From an uncultured Litorilinea sp. (GTDB taxonomy: Bacteria > Chloroflexota > Anaerolineae > Caldilineales > Caldilineaceae): a stretch of 8,748 nucleotides of DNA. A model generated the notes under the pieces. The model did not search any database, had not been told where the DNA came from, and saw nothing but the letters and a program-made list of their open reading frames with translations. Within the stretch, counting starts at the first letter, position 1; every line of letters starts with the position of its first letter. The stretch lies in the NCBI GenBank assembly GCA_937922105.1, contig CAKZVN010000051.1, forward strand, positions 1-8,748. Direction: 5' to 3'. Below are positions 5,347 to 8,748 of the stretch, piece after piece. The translations under genes were made by a program, and so were the position numbers.

Positions 5347-6579
5347 ATGCGCGCAGTCTCCTTACCGGTCTTTGCCGGCGATGCCGACTATGAGGCAGCC
5401 CAACGTTTTGTGCAATTGGGCGATTGGGCGCGCGCCCAGATGCTGCTGGAGTTGTTACAACAACGCTACCCCGACGATACCACCGTCGCACACATGGCTG
5501 CGTTGACCCGGCTGCGCGCCGAGTTGGACGCGCGCGGGGACGTGCGCCCCCGCCGCTTTGCGACGCCGTGGCACGTCTGGGCAAGGCGTCTGGCGCTTCT
5601 CTTGACGCTCGTGATCGGCCTAGGCGGCGCAGGATTCGGCGTGGCGCAGGGACTCCCCGCGCTCCTGCGCGGGGTGGCAACGCCCAACGGCGCTACGCAG
5701 GCAGATGCCGGCTACCGTTTAATCGCCGAAGGACGCTACGACGAGGCCGAAGCCTTTTTCGCCGCGCTGGCAACGCGCCGCCCCACCGATACGGACGCGC
5801 AGGCAGGGCTGGCGGCAGTAGCAGCCGCGCGTGACTTACGCGGGCGCTATGAACTGGCCCTGCAAGCCGAGTCAAACGGTGACTTGGCGACAGCCCTGGA
5901 ACTCCTCCAAGCCATCGTGGCGCAAGACCCCGGCTTTGCCGACGCCGCCCGCCGGTTGGCGCGGCTGGAGCGCCGCCAGACCATTGACATCTGGCTGGAC
6001 GAATCCGCCGATCTCCATGCGCTGGGCTTGGACCAACTGGTGGTCGAGCGATTGGAGCAAGCGCGCGTCTTGGAGCCGGCCTATCGTCACGAGGAAGTCG
6101 CCAATCTGCTGGTCAAAGCCTACGTGGCGCTGGCACAGGCCATTCTGGCTGCCGACCCGCCCCAGCCGGAGCGTGTGCCCGAAGCGTTGGCTCTGCTAGA
6201 CCAAGCCCTCAACCTGGACCCTGCCAACCAAACCGCTGTGGACGAGCGGCGCTGGGCGCGACTGTTTCTGGAGGGGGAGGACTTCGCCGCGGCAGGTGAT
6301 GTGGAGTTGGCGCTGACCCGCTGGCGCACCCTCTTCGACGAGCGCCCCGACTACCTCAGGGGCGCGCTGGTTGCCGCGCTGCACGATGTAACCCTCGCCA
6401 GCGGCGACCGTTTCCGCGAGGCGGGTGAGTGCGCCGCTGCGCTGGACCGCTACAACAGCGCGCTGGCGCTGCCCATCACCGACAGTTCACCAGCCCTGGC
6501 GCGCATCGTTGAGTTGCAGCCCTGCTTAGCGGCTACGCCTGCGGCGCTGCCCTTACCCACCCCGACCCCGACTCCCTGA
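5347..6579 (+). CDS. Membrane-anchored tetratricopeptide-repeat protein of the Tad pilus unit
   Basis: The protein has 410 residues from ATG 5347, preceded by GAGG overlapping the cpaE stop. An earlier in-frame GTG at 5323 would overlap cpaE but has no Shine-Dalgarno. Residues 14-60 are a cytoplasmic TPR-like helical pair (YEAAQRFVQLGDWARAQMLLELL). A basic stretch (R67-R70) precedes one membrane helix at about 81-100, so the N-terminus is inside. The rest is a chain of TPR-like repeats, for example 'AGYRLIAEGRYDEAEAFFAAL', 'ESNGDLATALELLQAIVAQDP' and 'EALALLDQALNLDPANQ'. It ends in a Pro/Thr tail (PLPTPTPTP). TadD and similar TPR pilotins serve Tad secretin or pilus assembly, but this one lacks a lipobox. 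It may scaffold inner-membrane assembly. Twelve bases separate it from the peptidase gene. Confidence 0.82.
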   Translation: MRAVSLPVFAGDADYEAAQRFVQLGDWARAQMLLELLQQRYPDDTTVAHMAALTRLRAELDARGDVRPRRFATPWHVWARRLALLLTLVIGLGGAGFGVAQGLPALLRGVATPNGATQADAGYRLIAEGRYDEAEAFFAALATRRPTDTDAQAGLAAVAAARDLRGRYELALQAESNGDLATALELLQAIVAQDPGFADAARRLARLERRQTIDIWLDESADLHALGLDQLVVERLEQARVLEPAYRHEEVANLLVKAYVALAQAILAADPPQPERVPEALALLDQALNLDPANQTAVDERRWARLFLEGEDFAAAGDVELALTRWRTLFDERPDYLRGALVAALHDVTLASGDRFREAGECAAALDRYNSALALPITDSSPALARIVELQPCLAATPAALPLPTPTPTP

Positions 6580-6591
6580 GCACGCAGCGAG

Positions 6592-7311
6592 ATGGACGCA
6601 TTACACCTGGTGGGAATTGTCCTGGGCGGCGCGGGCATCGGCTGGCTATTGGGCGGGCTAGGCAACTGGGCCGCGGACCATCTGCCCGCCTACCCGGCGC
6701 GCCCCGTGCCGTGGCATAGCGGTCTGCCCCGGCGGCTGGTCGTTCCCACCTCCATCGCCCATACCACAACGGGCGCGCCGCGCCAACTGCGCGCCTGGGC
6801 CTTGCAGACCGGGACCGCGCTGGCGGGGAGCGTCACCTTCTGGCGATTGGCGGGACAGCCGTGGTGGGTCGTTGCCCTGGTTACCCTCTACGTGGCACTG
6901 ATGGCGGCGATCCTGGTCATTGATCTGGAGCATCGCCGTGTGCTCAATATTATGCTGGCGCCGGCTGCGGTTGTCGCGCTGCTGGGTAGCCTGCTGCCCG
7001 GCATGCCCGGCATAAGAGAAGCGTTGTTAGGGGGCGCGGCGGGATTTGCCTTTTTCCTCGCGGTCTTTTTGATCGGGCGCGGGCGCATGGGCGCAGGGGA
7101 TGTGAAGTTGGCGGGCGTCATCGGCCTGATGACCGGCTGGAGCGGAGTGATCCCCGCCCTGGCGAGTGGAATTGTGCTGGGCGGGTTGGCGGCCCTCTAT
7201 CTGTTGGTCGTGCGTCGTGCCGGGCGGCGCGCCACCATGGCTTACGCGCCCTATTTGGCATTGGGCGCGATGGGCACGTTTTGGTGGCTGTGGGGCAGGC
7301 CGTTTTTCTAG
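6592..7311 (+). CDS. Type IV (A24) prepilin peptidase
   Basis: The protein has 239 residues and is strongly hydrophobic, with about six to eight membrane segments. The two catalytic aspartates of the A24 family are present: D111 in 'LVIDLEHRRVLN' and D170 in 'GRMGAGDVKLAG' (the GxGD motif). The N-terminal part keeps a trace of the leading domain of larger peptidases (GNWAADHLP, 24-32, for 'GSFLNxxxxRLP'), but the protein contains no cysteine at all, so the CxxC zinc motif of bifunctional PilD-like enzymes is missing. It should cut Flp prepilin after the glycine of EG|KELIEY on the cytoplasmic face of the membrane. Whether it also methylates the new N-terminus is unknown. It starts 12 bases after the TPR stop with only a weak ribosome binding site, consistent with operon translation. 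Confidence 0.92.
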   Translation: MDALHLVGIVLGGAGIGWLLGGLGNWAADHLPAYPARPVPWHSGLPRRLVVPTSIAHTTTGAPRQLRAWALQTGTALAGSVTFWRLAGQPWWVVALVTLYVALMAAILVIDLEHRRVLNIMLAPAAVVALLGSLLPGMPGIREALLGGAAGFAFFLAVFLIGRGRMGAGDVKLAGVIGLMTGWSGVIPALASGIVLGGLAALYLLVVRRAGRRATMAYAPYLALGAMGTFWWLWGRPFF

Positions 7312-7342
7312 GGGGTACGCAGGGGGTCTGCAGGGGGTCTGC
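7310..7342 (+). repeat. Three tandem 11-bp units starting in the peptidase stop codon
   Basis: The units are AGGGGGTACGC (7310-7320), AGGGGGTCTGC (7321-7331) and AGGGGGTCTGC (7332-7342). The last two are identical, and the first differs at two positions and contains the last two bases of the TAG stop codon. This looks like a slippage expansion. Confidence 0.85.
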
Positions 7343-7351
7343 ACACCCCCT
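7332..7351 (+). terminator. Possible terminator after the prepilin peptidase gene
   Basis: AGGGGGT (7332-7338) and ACCCCCT (7345-7351) form a perfect seven-pair stem around CTGCAC. The following bases are CCCCTTAG, so the T-tract is poor and the call is tentative. The other two 11-bp units could serve as alternative left arms. Confidence 0.35.
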
Positions 7352-7358
7352 CCCCTTA

Positions 7359-7509
7359 GTGGTCCGATCGCCAAGTGTCGAAGATGGTCATGCTGAGCGC
7401 AGCTGCCCGTCCTGAGCGTAGCAAAGGGAAGCATCCCCCTCTGGCGATCGTACCGGGATTCTTCGTCGCTGCGCTCCTCAGAATGACGGCTACTTGGCGA
7501 ACAGACCAC
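7359..7509. repeat. MITE-like palindromic repeat element (dispersed 'GTCATTCTGAG' class)
   Basis: The ends are an 18-bp inverted repeat with three mismatches: GTGGTC-n3-TCGCCAAGT (7359-7376) against ACTTGGCGA-n3-GACCAC (7492-7509). Inside lies a second dyad, GTCATGCTGAGCGCAGC (7387-7403) with GCTGCGCTCCTCAGAATGAC (7468-7487), and a third, GAAGCATCCC (7429-7438) with GGGATTCTTC (7455-7464). Between them is the half-unit GTCCTGAGCGTAGCAAAG. These modules are characteristic of short non-coding repeats scattered through many Chloroflexota and other genomes, often mistranslated as 'HSEERSDEES'. There is no transposase, so any mobility would depend on an enzyme supplied elsewhere. Confidence 0.78.
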
Positions 7510-7540
7510 CTAGCAGTCCGAATCACCTAGCAGTCCGAAT
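7507..7540 (+). repeat. Perfect 17-bp tandem duplication
   Basis: CACCTAGCAGTCCGAAT occurs at 7507-7523 and again directly at 7524-7540, identical in all 17 positions. The first copy begins inside the right end of the palindromic element. Confidence 0.9.
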
Positions 7541-7578
7541 AGGGACAAAGACAGAACAGGGACGGACGAGGCTACACC

Positions 7579-7944
7579 ATGATCCGGGTGGAAAATGTCA
7601 CGCGGGGTATCGTCTTGGTGCAACGCGGACGGGTCGCCGACAACCCGTGGACACGGCTCAAGGGTCTCATCGGCGTGAAGGAGCTTGCGCCCGGTGACGG
7701 ACTGCTCATTCGCCCGTGCAACGGCGTCCATTGCATGTTCATGTCCATCCCGATTGACGTGCTGTACGTGGACCGGGACGACCGTGTAATCGGGCTGGAC
7801 CATGCCATGCGCCCGTGGTCAGTGGGGCGCATCTACGCGCAGGCGCGCTATGTCATCGAACTGCCTGCGGGGACACTCGCCGCCGGCGGGACCGAGATCG
7901 GCGATCGCCTACGTGTGAGTCAGGTGGAATCATCCCGGCGTTGA
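7579..7944 (+). CDS. DUF192 family protein
   Basis: This is a 121-residue protein of the DUF192 family. The conserved course is clear: 'TRLKGLIGVKEL' (25-36, the R..GLM motif), 'GDGLLIRPCNGVHCMFMSIPIDVLYVD' spread over 39-65 with H51, M53, F54 and M55 at the family's invariant positions, 'MRPWSVG' (77-83), and 'YVIELPAGT' (91-99) followed by a Gly-Asp turn. The family is a small beta-barrel of unknown biochemical role. Many members are exported, but this one has no signal peptide and would be cytoplasmic. GAGG (7568-7571) lies seven bases before ATG. In this lineage such genes appear, to my recollection, beside pilus/prepilin peptidase genes, but here a repeat island intervenes and no function can be assigned. 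The last 15 bases overlap the convergent DUF3037 gene. Confidence 0.88.
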   Translation: MIRVENVTRGIVLVQRGRVADNPWTRLKGLIGVKELAPGDGLLIRPCNGVHCMFMSIPIDVLYVDRDDRVIGLDHAMRPWSVGRIYAQARYVIELPAGTLAAGGTEIGDRLRVSQVESSRR

Positions 7945-8325
7945 GAGCGCCGGCTGCCCCAGCGTCGCCAACAACGCATCCAACGCGGCCTCCGGGTCGT
8001 GGCATAGCCCGGAGTGCACCGGAGAGGTGTGCACCACCGTGTTATGAGGCGCAACCAGCCAATGAAAACTCTCTGCTTGGCCCAGACATCCAATCGGCCC
8101 TTCCCCGGCGCAGATGCGCGGAATGAGCGCCAGATGGGCGCGCACGGTGTCAAGGTCCAGGTCCGGCGCCAGCCGGCGCAGCCGCTCCTCGTCCAACGCA
8201 ATACGCGCGCCCAAGAAACGCCGGGTGCGGCAGAAGAGGATCACCCCGGCGTTGACGAACTCGCCCCGGTCCAGGCGCGGCGTCACGCGGATAAAGGCGT
8301 AGTCATAGGAGCTGAGTCCGGGCAT
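7930..8325 (-). CDS. DUF3037 family protein, partner of the HipA-like kinase
   Basis: The protein has 131 residues from ATG 8325, fixed by AGGAGG six bases upstream; six further codons upstream are open but not needed. The N-terminus 'SYDYAFIRVTPRLDRGEFVNAGVILFC' (6-32) is the diagnostic beginning of DUF3037 ('YxYxxIRxxPxxxRxEFxNVGVxLF'). The rest is a predicted alpha/beta domain with 'HWLVAPHNTVVHTSPVHSGLCHDP'. The biochemical function is unknown. Its start overlaps the end of the kinase gene by 23 bp, with the ribosome binding site inside the kinase coding sequence, so translation is probably coupled. DUF3037 and HipA-like kinase genes recur as neighbours in many bacteria. The 3' end overlaps the DUF192 gene by 15 bp tail-to-tail. 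Confidence 0.87.
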   Translation of the reverse strand: MPGLSSYDYAFIRVTPRLDRGEFVNAGVILFCRTRRFLGARIALDEERLRRLAPDLDLDTVRAHLALIPRICAGEGPIGCLGQAESFHWLVAPHNTVVHTSPVHSGLCHDPEAALDALLATLGQPALSTPG

Positions 8326-8748
8326 GGACAGCCTCCTGCACAAAGACGGGCGCAGCCGCCAAGCGGCTGGTCAGATATTCCACATACGCGCGACGGTGCT
8401 CATCCGGCCCGGCAAAGCGTCCCTCCCCCAGCAGCCACTCCTCCGGGATCAGATTGACAATGGCAGCCAGCCGCTCGACGGGAAGACGTGGCGCCAGCCG
8501 CCGGTTGGCGCCGGGCAGGTCGCCCGCCAGCTTGAGCAGCGAATGTTGCTTGATGAGGCTAAAGGGGGACTTGGCGCGCTCTTGATAGTTGAGCCAATCG
8601 TGGTGGAAATAGAGCGCCGCGCCGTGATCAATCAGCCACAGGTCGTTTTGCCAGATCAGCATATTGACGTTGCGCGGGGTGCGGTCCACATTGGTCACAT
8701 AGGCATCGAACCAGACAATCGCCGAAGCCAGCTCCGGGTCCAGCGGCG
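8303..8748 (-). CDS. HipA-like protein kinase, C-terminal part (runs off the right edge)
   Basis: The visible 147 residues are open to the window edge, so the 5' end is missing; the GTG at 8698 that could pass for a start is internal (AYV-TNVDR). The fragment contains the kinase active site: 'FDAYVTNVDRTPRNVNML' (13-30) with D21 as the likely catalytic aspartate and N26 as metal ligand, then 'LWLIDHGAALYFHHDW' (36-51) with D40 in the DFG-like position. These match the HipA-like kinase family (the HipA-family type found with DUF3037), not HipA proper, whose motif reads NxDRHxxN. The C-terminus is helical and carries 'LIPEEWLL'. No HipB-like DNA-binding antitoxin is visible; the next gene is DUF3037. 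Substrate unknown. Confidence 0.82.
   Translation of the reverse strand, partial: PLDPELASAIVWFDAYVTNVDRTPRNVNMLIWQNDLWLIDHGAALYFHHDWLNYQERAKSPFSLIKQHSLLKLAGDLPGANRRLAPRLPVERLAAIVNLIPEEWLLGEGRFAGPDEHRRAYVEYLTSRLAAAPVFVQEAVHARTQLL
8332..8337 (-). promoter_or_regulatory. Ribosome binding site of the DUF3037 gene inside the kinase gene
   Basis: The minus strand reads AGGAGG six bases before ATG 8325-8323, within the last codons of the kinase gene. This selects M at 8325 over the in-frame upstream codon at 8343 and suggests coupled translation. Confidence 0.75.

Noticed and set aside
7027..7509. Minus-strand open frame of 160 codons with the peptide HSEERSDEESR
   Set aside because: It is a translation of the palindromic repeat plus the antisense of the prepilin peptidase gene. 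This peptide string is a well-known artefact of the repeat, and the plus-strand peptidase frame has full catalytic motifs.
7310..7540. CRISPR array
   Set aside because: The repeats are tandem 11-mers and 17-mers without unique spacers, and no cas gene is present.
8303..8698. HipA-like gene complete from 8698
   Set aside because: The codon at 8698 is an internal GTG. The frame stays open to the window end and encodes conserved kinase sequence (IVWFDAYV) upstream of it.

Overview
The window looks like chromosome from a GC-rich bacterium, most likely a member of the Chloroflexota (Anaerolineae/Caldilineae-like). This is an inference. It rests on the Tad-type pilus gene set (short Flp pilin, CpaE/TadZ-like receiver-ATPase, membrane TPR protein with a Pro/Thr tail, cysteine-free prepilin peptidase, DUF192 protein) and on a dispersed palindromic repeat of the 'HSEERSDEES' class. 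No rRNA, tRNA or CRISPR is present. I cannot name the species.

Layout, left to right. (1) 1-922, minus strand: the 5' end of an aldose 1-epimerase gene runs off the left edge, preceded by an unrecognised exported, membrane-anchored protein. (2) 923-1105: divergent promoter region. (3) 1106-2437, plus strand: a two-gene unit of a PPC/DUF296 protein and a tartronate-semialdehyde-reductase/3-hydroxyisobutyrate-dehydrogenase family enzyme, closed by a convincing intrinsic terminator. (4) 2438-2953: a regulatory region rich in TTGACAG heptamers and dyads, a sigma-70-like promoter, a structured leader of about 135 nt and a tiny Flp pilin gene of at most 59 codons. (5) 3182-3751, minus strand: a minimal M50 (site-2-protease-like) metalloprotease. 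(6) 3752-4060: divergent intergenic region with stacked dyads. (7) 4061-7311, plus strand: a tight unit of CpaE/TadZ-like ATPase, TPR membrane protein and type IV prepilin peptidase. (8) 7312-7578: a repeat island holding an 11-bp triplet, a MITE-like palindrome with 18-bp terminal inverted repeats, and a perfect 17-bp tandem duplication. (9) 7579-7944: DUF192 protein, overlapping tail-to-tail with (10) 7930-8748, minus strand: a DUF3037 protein translationally coupled to a HipA-like kinase that runs off the right edge.

How they fit together: Flp prepilin is the expected substrate of the prepilin peptidase. The CpaE-like protein probably positions the pilus machine, and the TPR protein is probably an assembly or pilotin-like factor. 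The secretion ATPase (CpaF), the TadB/TadC membrane proteins and the secretin-level components are not in this window, so the pilus locus is split or continues elsewhere. The HipA-like kinase and DUF3037 protein form a separate unit of unknown physiological role. Most genes are ordinary. The parts least explained by known families are the regulatory region before flp, the 7312-7540 repeat island and the kinase/DUF3037 pair.
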